In this document: one piece after another, positions 9,505 to 17,363 of the stretch
Numbering within the stretch: position 1 is the stretch's first letter
How the letters are laid out: each line of letters opens with the position of its first letter
Assembly (NCBI GenBank): GCA_036495095.1
Contig: DASXNK010000025.1
Span: 1 to 56,144, forward strand
Direction: 5' to 3'
DNA from: Candidatus Dormiibacterota bacterium
GTDB taxonomy: Bacteria > Chloroflexota > Dormibacteria > Aeolococcales > Aeolococcaceae
DNA length: 56,144 nt
The notes under the pieces: generated by a model
Seen by the model: only the letters and a program-made list of their open reading frames with translations
Told to the model about the DNA's origin: nothing
Databases searched by the model: none
Position numbers and translations under genes: made by a program

Positions 9505-11393
9505 TCGTCTCCGCCGGCGCCGTCGTCGGTCTGCTGCTGATGGCCACGCTCACGGTGGCGGTCGGCGCCTACGCGCGCCGCTACGCGCGCACCACCTCCG
9601 ACTTCCTGGTGGCGGCGCGCGCGGTGCCGCCCCGGCTCAACGCGGCGGCGATCAGCGGCGAGTACCTGAGCGCCGCCTCCTTCCTCGGCGTCGCCGGGCT
9701 GGTGATGCAGTTCGGCTACGACGTGCTCTGGTACCCGGTGGGATACGCCGCCGGCTACCTGGTGCTGCTGGTGTTCATCGCCGGTCCGCTGCGGCGGTTC
9801 GGCGCGTACACGATCCCCGACTTCGCCGAGGGGCGGTTCGGCAGCCCCCGCTTCCGCCGCCTCGCGGTGGGGCTGGTCATCCTCATCGGCCTCTTCTACA
9901 CCCTCCCCCAGATGAAGGCGGCGGGGATCACCGTGTCGACCGCCGCGGGGGTGCCCTACCCGGCCGGGGTGGCGATCGTCGCGGCGGTGGTGGTGAGCAT
10001 CGTGGTCGCCGGGGGGATGCGGGGGATCACCCTGGTGCAGGCGATGCAGTTCGCGGTGAAGCTCTTCGCCATCAGCGTCCCGGTGTTCGTGCTGCTGATC
10101 CACTACGGCAGCCCCGCGCGGCTGGTGGGGGCGGCGGGCGCCGAGCCGGTGCCCCGGCTCACCACGTCCACCTCGTTCCGGGTGGGCGCCGGCGACCTCT
10201 GGTCGCTGAGCCGGCCGCTGACTCTCACCGTCGAGGGCCACGCCACCGCCACCCTGCTCCCCCCCGGCGAGCGCGGCGGCACCGCGCGCACCACCTACGT
10301 CGGGGTGCCCCTGTCCACCACATCCCAGCCCGCCGAGCCCCCGCGGCCGGTGGTCCTGGCGGGACGGAGCACCGTGCCCGCCGGGCGGGTGCGCTGGGAG
10401 CAGGACGCCCATGTGACCCTCGCCGCCGGCTCCCCGGCGCCGTTCGGCAGCGACACCCCGCCGAGCAGCGGCCGCGCCTGGCTGCACCCCTTCGGACCGC
10501 TCGCCGGGGGCAGCGGGCACCCGCTGCTGTTCACCTACTCGCTGATCATCGGCATCGTGTTCGGCACCATGGGTCTGCCCCACATCCTGGTGCGCTTCTA
10601 CACCAACCCCGACGCCCGGGCGGCGCGGCGCACCGCGTGGTACGTGCTCGTGCTGGTCAGCCTCTTCTACATCTGGCCGCCGCTCTACGGGGTGGTCGGC
10701 CGGCTCCACGCCGCCCAGCTGTACACCACCAACCTGACCGACGCGGTGGTGCTCATCCTGCCGCGCCAGCTCGGCCCCCGATGGCTGGGCGAGGCGCTCG
10801 CCGCGGTGGTGGCCGCGGGCGCCTTCGCCGCCTTCGCCTCGACGCTGAGCGGCCTGCTGGTCTCACTCGCCGGCGCCCTCGGCCACGACGTCTACGGACG
10901 CTGGCTCCGCCCCGAGGCGAGCGCCCGGGCGCGCAGCCGCGCCTTCCAGCTCGGCGCCCTCGCGGCGGGAACGGTGGCCGCGGTGCTCGGGCTCTCGGTC
11001 GAGCACTTCGACATCAGCATCCTCGTCGGCTGGGCGTTCGCGATCGCCGCCAGCTCCTTCTTCCCCCTGCTGGTGCTGGGGATCTGGTGGCGCCGCCTGA
11101 CCCTGCTCGGCGCGGCGACGGGGGCCACGGTGGGCGGGCTGGCCGCCACCGCCGGGATCGTGATCACCATGATCGCGTTCGTGAGCGCGCCGCTGGCGCG
11201 GCTGCTCGATGCCCACTCGGCACTCGCGGTGGTGCTCGCCCAGCCCGCGATCCTCACCATCCCGCTCGCGTTCTCGGTGATGGTCGGGCTCTCGCTGCTC
11301 GACGGCCGGGTGCCCCCCGAGGTGGGCGCGACGATGCTCCAGCTCCACGCCCCCGACCGCCTCGGCCTGCGCCGCGACTACGTGCCCGACTAG
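9501..11393 (+). CDS. SSS-family sodium/carboxylate symporter (ActP/MctP-like)
   Basis: 630 residues from the GTG at 9501. The SSS fold is clear: ISGEYLSAASFLGVAG in the second helix (sodium-site region), FGAYTIPDFAEGRF, GGMRGITLVQAMQFAVK, and LPHILVRFYTNPD after the insert. Members import acetate, pyruvate or similar acids with Na+. Residues about 202-340 form a long soluble, beta-rich insertion between helices, facing outside by the usual topology. It is larger than in standard ActP (about 550 residues). The DUF485 partner precedes it, LytS/LytTR genes lie upstream, and acs lies across the divergent promoter. Acetate is therefore the best-supported substrate. Confidence 0.92.
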   Translation: MIVSAGAVVGLLLMATLTVAVGAYARRYARTTSDFLVAARAVPPRLNAAAISGEYLSAASFLGVAGLVMQFGYDVLWYPVGYAAGYLVLLVFIAGPLRRFGAYTIPDFAEGRFGSPRFRRLAVGLVILIGLFYTLPQMKAAGITVSTAAGVPYPAGVAIVAAVVVSIVVAGGMRGITLVQAMQFAVKLFAISVPVFVLLIHYGSPARLVGAAGAEPVPRLTTSTSFRVGAGDLWSLSRPLTLTVEGHATATLLPPGERGGTARTTYVGVPLSTTSQPAEPPRPVVLAGRSTVPAGRVRWEQDAHVTLAAGSPAPFGSDTPPSSGRAWLHPFGPLAGGSGHPLLFTYSLIIGIVFGTMGLPHILVRFYTNPDARAARRTAWYVLVLVSLFYIWPPLYGVVGRLHAAQLYTTNLTDAVVLILPRQLGPRWLGEALAAVVAAGAFAAFASTLSGLLVSLAGALGHDVYGRWLRPEASARARSRAFQLGALAAGTVAAVLGLSVEHFDISILVGWAFAIAASSFFPLLVLGIWWRRLTLLGAATGATVGGLAATAGIVITMIAFVSAPLARLLDAHSALAVVLAQPAILTIPLAFSVMVGLSLLDGRVPPEVGATMLQLHAPDRLGLRRDYVPD

Positions 11394-11398
11394 CCCGG

Positions 11399-12610
11399 GT
11401 GAGCCAGGCCCAGCGCTTCCTCCTCCTCCTCGTCGGGCTCAGCGCCGCGGCGGTGCTGCTGCGCGCGGTCTCCCGCCGGGCCCGGGTGCCCTACGCGGTG
11501 GTGCTCGCCGCCGGGGGGATCGCCGTCGGGCTGATCCCGGGGGTGCCCCGGCAGGTGATCAGCCCCGACCTCATCCTGCTCGCCTTCGTGCCCGGCCTGG
11601 TGTTCCAGGCCAGCCTGACCCTGGACCTGGGGTCGCTGCGCCAGGTGCTGGTGCCGGTGGGGCTGCTCGCCAGCGCCGGGGTCGCCATCAACGTCGCGGT
11701 GATCGGCGGCCTCGCCCACCTGCTGCTGGGGCTGCGCCTCACCGACGCCATGCTCCTCGGCGCCGTGCTCGCCCCCACCGACCCGATCGCGGTGGTGTCG
11801 ATCCTCCGCCGCGGGAACGCCCCGGGGCGGCTCGCCGCCCTGCTCGAGGGCGAGAGCCTGCTCAACGACGGCACCGGCGTCGCCGTCTTCAGCGCGCTGC
11901 TGGTCTCGATCGGCTCCGGCGCCCCCACGGCGGGCGACGTGCTCGGCCGCTTCGCCCTCGAGACCGCGGGAGGCGCCGCCGTGGGCCTGGTGGTGGGCGC
12001 CCTCGGGGTGGCGCTGCTCCGCGCCTTCACCGAGCCTCAGGTCGAGATCCTGATCACCCTGGTGCTCGCGTACGGCGGCTACCTCGCCGCCGACCTCCTC
12101 GGGCTCTCCGGGATCATCGCCGTCGTCGCGGTGGGCATCGTCGTCGCCGGCACCGGCCGGCGGCTGCGCCTCCACGGCGAGGAGCTCACCGACTTCTGGG
12201 GGGTGCTCGCCTTCGTGCTCAACGCCATCCTCTTCCTGCTGGTGGGCACCGCCCTGCCCGCACACCGCCTCCTCGAGGCCGCCGGCATGGTGGTGGCGGC
12301 CTTCGGGCTGATGGTGGTGACCCGGGCGCTGCCGGTGTACGGCCTGCTGCTGCTCGCCGATCCCCGGGCACGGCGCGTCCCCTGGCGGTGGCGGCACCTG
12401 GCCTTCTGGGCGGGGCTGCGCGGTGCCCTCTCGGTGGCCCTGGCGCTCTCGCTCACCGGCAACCCCCGGGTCTCACCCCTGGTGCCCACCGTCGCCTACG
12501 GGGTGGTGGTGCTCTCCCTGCTGGTGCAGGGCGGGCTCGCCGGCGCCGTCGCCCGGCGGCTCGGCATCGGCGGGATCGACCGCGCCGACGCCGGCGGGGC
12601 GTCCCGCTGA
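11399..12610 (+). CDS. CPA1-family Na+/H+ antiporter
   Basis: 403 residues from the GTG at 11399, five bases after the symporter stop. Ten or more membrane helices. Diagnostic segments are LAPTDPIAVVSIL, LLEGESLLNDGTGVAVF (the ESLLNDG core of NhaP/NHE exchangers with the ion-binding Asp), LLGLSGIIAVVAVGIVVAG, and FWAGLRGALSVALALSL. CPA1 exchangers export Na+ for H+. As last gene of the kinase-regulator-DUF485-symporter run it may expel the Na+ brought in with acetate. That is an inference from context. Confidence 0.93.
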   Translation: MSQAQRFLLLLVGLSAAAVLLRAVSRRARVPYAVVLAAGGIAVGLIPGVPRQVISPDLILLAFVPGLVFQASLTLDLGSLRQVLVPVGLLASAGVAINVAVIGGLAHLLLGLRLTDAMLLGAVLAPTDPIAVVSILRRGNAPGRLAALLEGESLLNDGTGVAVFSALLVSIGSGAPTAGDVLGRFALETAGGAAVGLVVGALGVALLRAFTEPQVEILITLVLAYGGYLAADLLGLSGIIAVVAVGIVVAGTGRRLRLHGEELTDFWGVLAFVLNAILFLLVGTALPAHRLLEAAGMVVAAFGLMVVTRALPVYGLLLLADPRARRVPWRWRHLAFWAGLRGALSVALALSLTGNPRVSPLVPTVAYGVVVLSLLVQGGLAGAVARRLGIGGIDRADAGGASR

Positions 12611-12652
12611 GTCGCGGGACACCCCGGCCGGCGGGTGGGATGGTGGATCGGG

Positions 12653-12850
12653 TCAGGGAACCGTCTCGGTCTCGGTGACGGGCTCCTCGGCGCAGCGGTC
12701 GAGAAGCATCAGCCAGGCGGGAACGGTGAGGCTGGACGCCGCCGCCCTCACCGCCCGGCGGCACGCCAGGATGCGGCGCTGGTGCGCGGCACGCGCCAGC
12801 CGCTCCTGGTGGACCGCGTGCGCCAGCTCATGGTGCAGCAGCGGATGCAT
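12653..12850 (-). CDS. small protein of unknown function (65 aa)
   Basis: 65 residues from the ATG at 12850, with GGGAGA 8 bases upstream. The sequence is His/Ala/Arg-rich at the start (MHPLLHHELAHAVHQERL) with a short hydrophobic SSLTVPAWLMLL segment and an acidic end. HHELAHAVHQE resembles a HExxH-like metal site (HELAH), which is suggestive only. It is the last of three small minus-strand ORFs (26, 8 and 65 codons) downstream of a strong promoter and an attenuator-like terminator. It converges with the antiporter gene. No family recognised. Confidence 0.5.
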   Translation of the reverse strand: MHPLLHHELAHAVHQERLARAAHQRRILACRRAVRAAASSLTVPAWLMLLDRCAEEPVTETETVP

Positions 12851-12916
12851 GGTGGAATCTCCCGTGGTTGGACACACAGTGCCGGCATCGCATCGGCGAC
12901 GACGGCGACGACCTGG

Positions 12917-12943
12917 TCAGGACGCGAACACGCTCATCGGCAT
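12917..12943 (-). CDS. 8-residue ORF with near-perfect ribosome-binding site
   Basis: ATG at 12943 is preceded by GGAGGTGA (12958-12951) at 7-base spacing, one of the best Shine-Dalgarno sequences in the window, yet the frame ends after MPMSVFAS. It lies between the T-tract of a terminator hairpin and the 65-residue ORF, 66 bases before that start. Such a mini-ORF could be a leader peptide or keep ribosomes near the next gene. It could also be fortuitous. Confidence 0.35.
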   Translation of the reverse strand: MPMSVFAS

Positions 12944-12977
12944 CTCGGCTTCACCTCCGTTGAATCCGCTGACAACG

Positions 12978-13008
12978 AAAAAGGACCGGGCGGTGACCGC
13001 TCCGATCC
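12978..13008 (-). terminator. intrinsic terminator / attenuator candidate
   Basis: On the minus strand, 13008 to 12983 can fold into a GC-rich stem of 10-12 pairs with one bulged A, closing on a GGTCACC-type tip. It is followed at once by five T (12982-12978). This is the only hairpin with a clean T-tract that I found in the window. It lies 27 bases after the stop of the 26-residue ORF and before the next two small ORFs, the classic position of an attenuator. Confidence 0.6.
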
Positions 13009-13035
13009 TCGGTGAGCCGGACGAGAACGTATCGG

Positions 13036-13116
13036 CTACCGGGTCGGTGCGCAGCCTCCGCGCATGCGGAACCAGTCTCGAATGACGAGGACCGGCGTCC
13101 GATGGGACTGCACCAC
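13036..13116 (-). CDS. 26-residue ORF, leader peptide candidate
   Basis: GTG at 13116 (a second GTG follows directly) has AGAGGAGG ending 6 bases upstream. The frame ends with TAG after VVQSHRTPVLVIRDWFRM and eight more residues (RGGCAPTR). It is the first ORF after a consensus promoter (-35 at 13203, -10 at 13175) and is followed by a terminator hairpin. No run of one amino acid points to classic amino-acid attenuation; a small functional protein is equally possible. Confidence 0.4.
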   Translation of the reverse strand: MVQSHRTPVLVIRDWFRMRGGCAPTR

Positions 13117-13174
13117 GGGGGACCTCCTCTTCTGATCGTTCTGATCGCGGGCCACTCGCAGGGCGGCGGACGGG

Positions 13175-13203
13175 AGTGTATGGGCCTGCGCCGAAGCTGT
13201 CAA
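13175..13203 (-). promoter_or_regulatory. strong sigma-70-type promoter, minus strand
   Basis: TTGACA (13203-13198), 17-base spacer, TACACT (13180-13175). The -35 is a perfect consensus and the -10 matches 4 of 6 positions. Transcription should begin near 13168, about 40 bases before the strong ribosome-binding site of the 26-residue ORF. No larger gene on this strand would explain it. Confidence 0.65.
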
Positions 13204-13240
13204 CCGCAGCTGCAGGAATGTCACGAATCCGGGCGCACCC

Positions 13241-13305
13241 GCACCAGCCCTCGTCGTCGCCACTCCTTAAGCACCAGTCCTCGTCATCGCCACTCCTTAA
13301 GCACC
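13241..13305. repeat. 30-bp tandem repeat, two copies plus a partial third
   Basis: 13241-13270 and 13271-13300 differ at only 2 of 30 positions, and GCACC begins a third copy. Each unit contains the palindromic CTTAAG. The pair begins about 40 bases upstream of the -35 of the minus-strand promoter at 13203, a position suited to a regulator. Read on the minus strand, each unit also carries AAGGAG. Confidence 0.7.
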
Positions 13306-13410
13306 CGAACCGGCGCACAGAGGGCCGCACGTTTGCACAAGGAATGCGTACACCGCATGGCAACGTTGCAGATCGCGCCGCGCCGCTGCATCAACCGGGG
13401 CAGCGCGATG

Positions 13411-13439
13411 TTGTGCACAGACCATGACGCGGCCATAAC
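13411..13439 (+). promoter_or_regulatory. candidate promoter for the 13514 uORF / 13600 gene
   Basis: TTGTGC (13411-13416), 17-base spacer, CATAAC (13434-13439). Both hexamers are weak (3/6 and 4/6), but spacing is ideal and the region is visibly less GC-rich than coding DNA. The first ORF downstream begins at 13514. Confidence 0.35.
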
Positions 13440-13513
13440 CGGTGCCCGTGGTAGCCTGCTGATGCTCTGCAGACGGCGCAGAACGCCGCGCCGGTAACGG
13501 GGACGAACGACGA

Positions 13514-13603
13514 ATGACGCACACCTGGCGTGAGACGGCCGAATGCCTGCTCACCCACGCTCACGCGGCGCGCCTGCACCGGCGGCCCGCCGCGCCGAGA
13601 TGA
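13514..13603 (+). CDS. 29-residue upstream ORF coupled to the next gene
   Basis: The ATG at 13514 opens a 29-codon frame, MTHTWRETAECLLTHAHAAR followed by nine Arg/Pro/Ala-rich residues. Its TGA (13601-13603) overlaps the ATG at 13600 of the next gene (ATGA). Such overlaps mark translational coupling elsewhere in this window. The peptide looks like an amphipathic helix, not random sequence. It may be a leader or small partner protein, or the remnant of a frameshifted N-terminus of the following gene. Confidence 0.45.
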   Translation: MTHTWRETAECLLTHAHAARLHRRPAAPR

Positions 13604-14202
13604 GGGGGACTTCGATGATCGAGGACGAGCCCTGGTGGGAGGACGTGGTCGGCGACCTGGTCGAGATCCTGCTCGAGCTCGACGAGGTGGGATGCGCGCG
13701 CCGCACCCTCGACGTCTACTGCAGCACCCAGCGGGCGCAGCGCTGGCGGGTCGGTGCGACCGTCGAGCTGCGCTGCCGCGCCCTCCTCAGCGCCGCCGGC
13801 GGTGATCTGCCCGGCGCCCTGGGCCAGCTCGACGCCGCCGTCGCCGGCCTCGACGACGCCTGGACGATCGACCTCGGCCGCGCGCTCCTCGCCCGCGGCA
13901 GCCTGCTGCGCCTGCTCGGGCGCACCTGGGAGGCCCGCTTCGACCTCAAGCGCGCCCTGGCGATCTTCACCCGCCACGGCCTCACCAGCTGGCGCTCCGC
14001 GGTGCTGCGTGCGCTGATCGGCACCGTCGACGCCGAGCCCGCCCCCGGCGTGTCCCCCGATCCCGCGCGCATCGTCGCCGAGCTCACCGGCGGCCACTGG
14101 TCCGACCACGAGATCGCCGCCCGCCTGCAGCTGTCCCTGCTCGCCGTTGAGCGCGAGCTCGGAGTGCCCTCGCTCGGGCTCCCCGTCGCCGAGTCGCTCT
14201 GA
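13600..14202 (+). CDS. TPR-like protein with degenerate LuxR-type HTH
   Basis: 200 residues from the ATG at 13600, which overlaps the uORF stop; an ATG at 13615 with AGGGGG upstream is an alternative. Residues about 20-150 are alpha-helical with Ala/Leu-rich repeats (GALGQLDAAVAGLDDAW, ALLARGSLLRLLGR, ARFDLKRALAIFTRHG) like TPR units. The C-terminus, AELTGGHWSDHEIAARLQLS and onward, follows the LuxR/GerE helix-turn-helix pattern, including the EIA-x-RL-x-LS core. It resembles the tail of large LuxR-family regulators reduced to a small protein. DNA binding is an inference. It converges with aceE. Confidence 0.7.
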   Translation: MRGTSMIEDEPWWEDVVGDLVEILLELDEVGCARRTLDVYCSTQRAQRWRVGATVELRCRALLSAAGGDLPGALGQLDAAVAGLDDAWTIDLGRALLARGSLLRLLGRTWEARFDLKRALAIFTRHGLTSWRSAVLRALIGTVDAEPAPGVSPDPARIVAELTGGHWSDHEIAARLQLSLLAVERELGVPSLGLPVAESL

Positions 14203-14257
14203 GGGGGCTGCGGGCGACACCTCGGGAATCACCGCTCGGCTGGGCTCGCGCCGCCGC

Positions 14258-16939
14258 TCAGGTGAGGACGGGGGTCGGGGTGTCGGGGTCGATTCGGTAG
14301 CGGTCCATGGCCTCGCTGACGACTGCCGGATCGATGCGCTCCTCGCGGCCGAGGGCGGCGAGGACGGCGACGACGATGTGGGCGGCGTCGGTCTCGAAGT
14401 GGCGGCGGAGCGCCTCGCGGGTGTCGCTGCGACCGTAGCCGTCGGTGCCGAGCACCGTGAAGGTGCCGGGGACGAAGCGGGAGATCTGGTCGGGGACGGC
14501 CCGGACGTAGTCGCTCACCGCCACCACCGGCGCCGGCGCGGCCGACAGCTGGGCGGTGACGTGGGGGACCCGCGGCCGCTTCTGCGGGTGCAGCCGGTTC
14601 CAGCGCTCGACGTCGAGGGCGTCGTTGCGGAGCTGCTGGTAGCTGGTCGCGCTCCAGACATCGGCGGCGACGTCGTGGTGCTCGGCGAGCAGGCGCTGGG
14701 CCTCGAGGGCGGCGAGCATGGCGGTGCCGCTGGCGAGCACGTGGGCGCGATGGCGGCGCGGCTCGGGCGCGGGCTGGTAGCAGTACAGCCCGCGGAGCAC
14801 GCCCTCCTCGACACCCTCCGGCATCGCCGGCATCGGGAAGTTCTCGTTGTACAGGGTGATGTAGTAGAAGACGTCCTCGCCGTCCTGGTACATCCGGCGC
14901 ATGCCGTCGCGGATCACCACCGCCAGCTCGTAGGCGAAGGCGGGGTCGTAGATGAGGACGTTCGGCACCACCGAGAACAGCAGCGGGCTGTGGCCGTCCT
15001 CGTGCTGCAGGCCCTCGCCGTTCAGGGTGGTGCGTCCGGCGGTGGCGCCGAGCAGGAAGCCGCGGCCGCGCGAATCGCCGAAGGCCCACACCAGGTCGCC
15101 GATGCGCTGGAAGCCGAACATCGAGTAGAAGATGTAGAAGGGGATCATCGCCTCGCCGTGGGTCGCGTACGCGGTGCCCGCTGCGGTGAAGCTGGCCATC
15201 GAGCCGGCCTCGGTGATGCCCTCCTCGAGGATCTGCCCGTCCGACGCCTCGCGGTAGGAGAGGACCATGTTGGCGTCGACCGGCTCATACTGCTGGCCGA
15301 ACGGCGTGTAGATCTTCACCTCGCGGAAGAGCCCGTCCATCCCGAAGGTACGCGCCTCGTCGGGGATGATCGGCACCACCCGCTTGCCGATCTGCTTGTC
15401 GCGGAGCAGGTTGCGGATGATGCCGGCGAACGCCATGGTGGTGGACGCCGAGCGGCCGCCCGAGCCCGCCAGGGGCTCGTTCCACACGCCGGCGTCGACC
15501 ACCGGCAGCGGCTTGGAGCGCACCACCCTGCGCGGCACCGAGCCGTGCAGCATCCGGCGGCGCACCCGCAGGTACTCGACCTCCTCGGAGTCGTCGCCGG
15601 GGTGGAAGTAGGGCGGCGTGCCCTGCTCCAGCTGGCGGTCGCCGATGGGGAGCTCGAGGGTGTCGCGGAACGCCTTGAGCTCCTGGTCGCTCATCTTCTT
15701 GATCTGGTGGGTCGAGTTGCGCGCGGTGAACCCCGGACCCAGCGCCCATCCCTTGATGGTGTGGGCGAGGATGACCGTGGGCGCGCCCTCGTACTCGGTG
15801 GCCAGCTTGTAGGCCGCGTAGAGCTTGCGGTAGTCGTGGCCGCCGCGCCGCAGGTGGGTCAGCTCCTCGTCGGAGAGATGCGCGACCATCCGCTGCAGCC
15901 GCGGGTCGGGGCCGAAGAAGTGCTCGCGGATATACGCACCGGTTTCGGTCGCGTACTTCTGAAACTGGCCGTCATTGGTGGTGTTCATCTTGTTGACGAG
16001 CACGCCATCGACGTCGCGGGCGAGCAGGTCGTCCCACTCCCGGCCCCAGATCGCCTTGATGACGTTCCAGCCGGCCCCGCGGAACACCGCCTCCAGCTCC
16101 TGGATGATCTTCCCGTTGCCGCGCACCGGGCCGTCGAGCCGCTGCAGGTTGCAGGAGACCACGAAGATCAGGTTGTCGAGCTGCTCGCGGGCGGCGACGC
16201 CGAGGGCGCCCAGCGACTCGGGCTCGTCGCACTCGCCGTCACCGAGGAAGCACCACACCCGCGACTCCGAGGTGTCGGCGATGCGGCGGTTGAGCAGGTA
16301 GCGGTTGAAGCGCGCCTGGTAGATGGCGTTGAGCGGGCCCAGTCCCATCGAGACGGTGGGGAACTCCCAGAAGTCGGGCATCAGCCGCGGATGCGGGTAC
16401 GAGCTGAGGCCCTGGCCGCCCACCTCCTGGCGGAAGTTGTCGAGCCGGGCCTCGCTGAGCCGGCCCTCGAGGAAGGCGCGGGCGTAGACCCCCGGGGCGG
16501 CGTGGCCCTGGTAGAAGACCTGGTCGCCGGCCCGGCCGTCGTCCTTGCCGTGGAAGAAGTGGTTGAAGCCCACCTCGTAGAGCGACGCCGACGAGGCGTA
16601 GGTGGAGATGTGGCCGCCGATCCCCTCGGAGCGCTTGTTGGCGCGGGTGACCATGACCGCGGCGTTCCAGCGGACGATGCGCCGGATCCGCCGCTCCATC
16701 TCCTCGTCGCCCGGGAACCACGGCTCGCGGTCCGGGGGGACGGTGTTGATGTAGTCGGTCGAGACCAGCGAGGGCAGGCCGACCTGCTGCGCGCGGGCCC
16801 GCTCCAGCAGCTTGGTGACCAGGAAGCGGGCACGCGTGCGTCCACCCATGGCAACCACGGACTCGAAGGAATCGAGCCATTCACGGGTCTCGTCGGGGTC
16901 GACGTCAGGAAGCTGTGTATGGAGCCCGTCGAAGGTCAT
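14258..16939 (-). CDS. aceE: pyruvate dehydrogenase E1 component, homodimeric type
   Basis: 893 residues from the ATG at 16939, in the normal range for AceE (about 890-920). E1 decarboxylates pyruvate with thiamine diphosphate and transfers the acetyl group to lipoyl-E2. The ThDP motif is [10 protein letters not shown] (residues 233 on) ending at [14 protein letters not shown]. Other landmarks are [41 protein letters not shown], and [20 protein letters not shown] -10-like TATACA (16990-16985) with GGAG near the start suggests its own promoter. No E2 or E3 gene is adjacent, so the complex must be completed from elsewhere. It converges with the TPR/HTH gene. Confidence 0.97.
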   Translation of the reverse strand: MTFDGLHTQLPDVDPDETREWLDSFESVVAMGGRTRARFLVTKLLERARAQQVGLPSLVSTDYINTVPPDREPWFPGDEEMERRIRRIVRWNAAVMVTRANKRSEGIGGHISTYASSASLYEVGFNHFFHGKDDGRAGDQVFYQGHAAPGVYARAFLEGRLSEARLDNFRQEVGGQGLSSYPHPRLMPDFWEFPTVSMGLGPLNAIYQARFNRYLLNRRIADTSESRVWCFLGDGECDEPESLGALGVAAREQLDNLIFVVSCNLQRLDGPVRGNGKIIQELEAVFRGAGWNVIKAIWGREWDDLLARDVDGVLVNKMNTTNDGQFQKYATETGAYIREHFFGPDPRLQRMVAHLSDEELTHLRRGGHDYRKLYAAYKLATEYEGAPTVILAHTIKGWALGPGFTARNSTHQIKKMSDQELKAFRDTLELPIGDRQLEQGTPPYFHPGDDSEEVEYLRVRRRMLHGSVPRRVVRSKPLPVVDAGVWNEPLAGSGGRSASTTMAFAGIIRNLLRDKQIGKRVVPIIPDEARTFGMDGLFREVKIYTPFGQQYEPVDANMVLSYREASDGQILEEGITEAGSMASFTAAGTAYATHGEAMIPFYIFYSMFGFQRIGDLVWAFGDSRGRGFLLGATAGRTTLNGEGLQHEDGHSPLLFSVVPNVLIYDPAFAYELAVVIRDGMRRMYQDGEDVFYYITLYNENFPMPAMPEGVEEGVLRGLYCYQPAPEPRRHRAHVLASGTAMLAALEAQRLLAEHHDVAADVWSATSYQQLRNDALDVERWNRLHPQKRPRVPHVTAQLSAAPAPVVAVSDYVRAVPDQISRFVPGTFTVLGTDGYGRSDTREALRRHFETDAAHIVVAVLAALGREERIDPAVVSEAMDRYRIDPDTPTPVLT

Positions 16940-17048
16940 GAGGTGTCGCTCCGGCGAGTGCTGACGACTCGGGATTGAGCACCCTGTATACCACCCCGCC
17001 CCCTCCGGTTGACTTCCCGCGGAGGGGTCTGCTCCGTTGACGCCGGTG

Positions 17049-17210
17049 TCAGCCAGCGCCGAGCACGTCGTCGCCGGTGGCGGCGACGACGTGCGTCGAG
17101 TAGCGGATGTCCCCGATCTGCAGGCGGCCGAGGGCGGCGACCGCGGAGGCGAGGGTGCGGTAGCCGACGCAGAGGGCGGGCCCGTCCGGGCACTCCAGGA
17201 TGGCATACAT
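17049..17210 (-). CDS. small protein of unknown function (53 aa)
   Basis: 53 residues from the ATG at 17210, with GGGGAAG 6 bases upstream. The sequence [20 protein letters not shown], an Ala/Leu-rich helix, then [18 protein letters not shown], looks like a compact alpha/beta peptide with two Cys. No family recognised. The ribosome-binding site and codon use make it credible. It lies about 110 bases upstream of aceE on the same strand and might share its transcript. Confidence 0.5.
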   Translation of the reverse strand: MYAILECPDGPALCVGYRTLASAVAALGRLQIGDIRYSTHVVAATGDDVLGAG

Positions 17211-17363
17211 CACAAACTTCCCCGTTGCGGTGCGGCGCTGGTGGCGGATTTCCGTTCGTCGTCGATGGTAACGACGCGACCTGCCCCAGACATTGTGCGG
17301 GTAGCAACAATTGACGAGGGCTTGGTTATGACCGATCACGTTTCGGTGACAGCCCTGGTCAGG

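Noticed and set aside
13241-13305. Possible CRISPR array
   Set aside because: Units are directly adjacent with no spacers, and there are only two and a fraction.
12917-13363. 148-codon frame covering the small-ORF region
   Set aside because: It spans the promoter, tandem repeat and terminator. Only its last 9 codons (8 residues plus stop) have a ribosome-binding site, so just those are kept as a mini-ORF.
13012-13497. 161-codon plus-strand frame in the same region
   Set aside because: Ser/Arg/Thr repeats (SPRHRHSLS) come from translating the 30-bp tandem repeat; no start signal.
14147-16978. 943-codon open frame antisense to aceE
   Set aside because: It mirrors aceE, is rich in Arg/Gly/His/Val repeats without any domain, and exists only because GC-rich third positions remove stops on the opposite strand.
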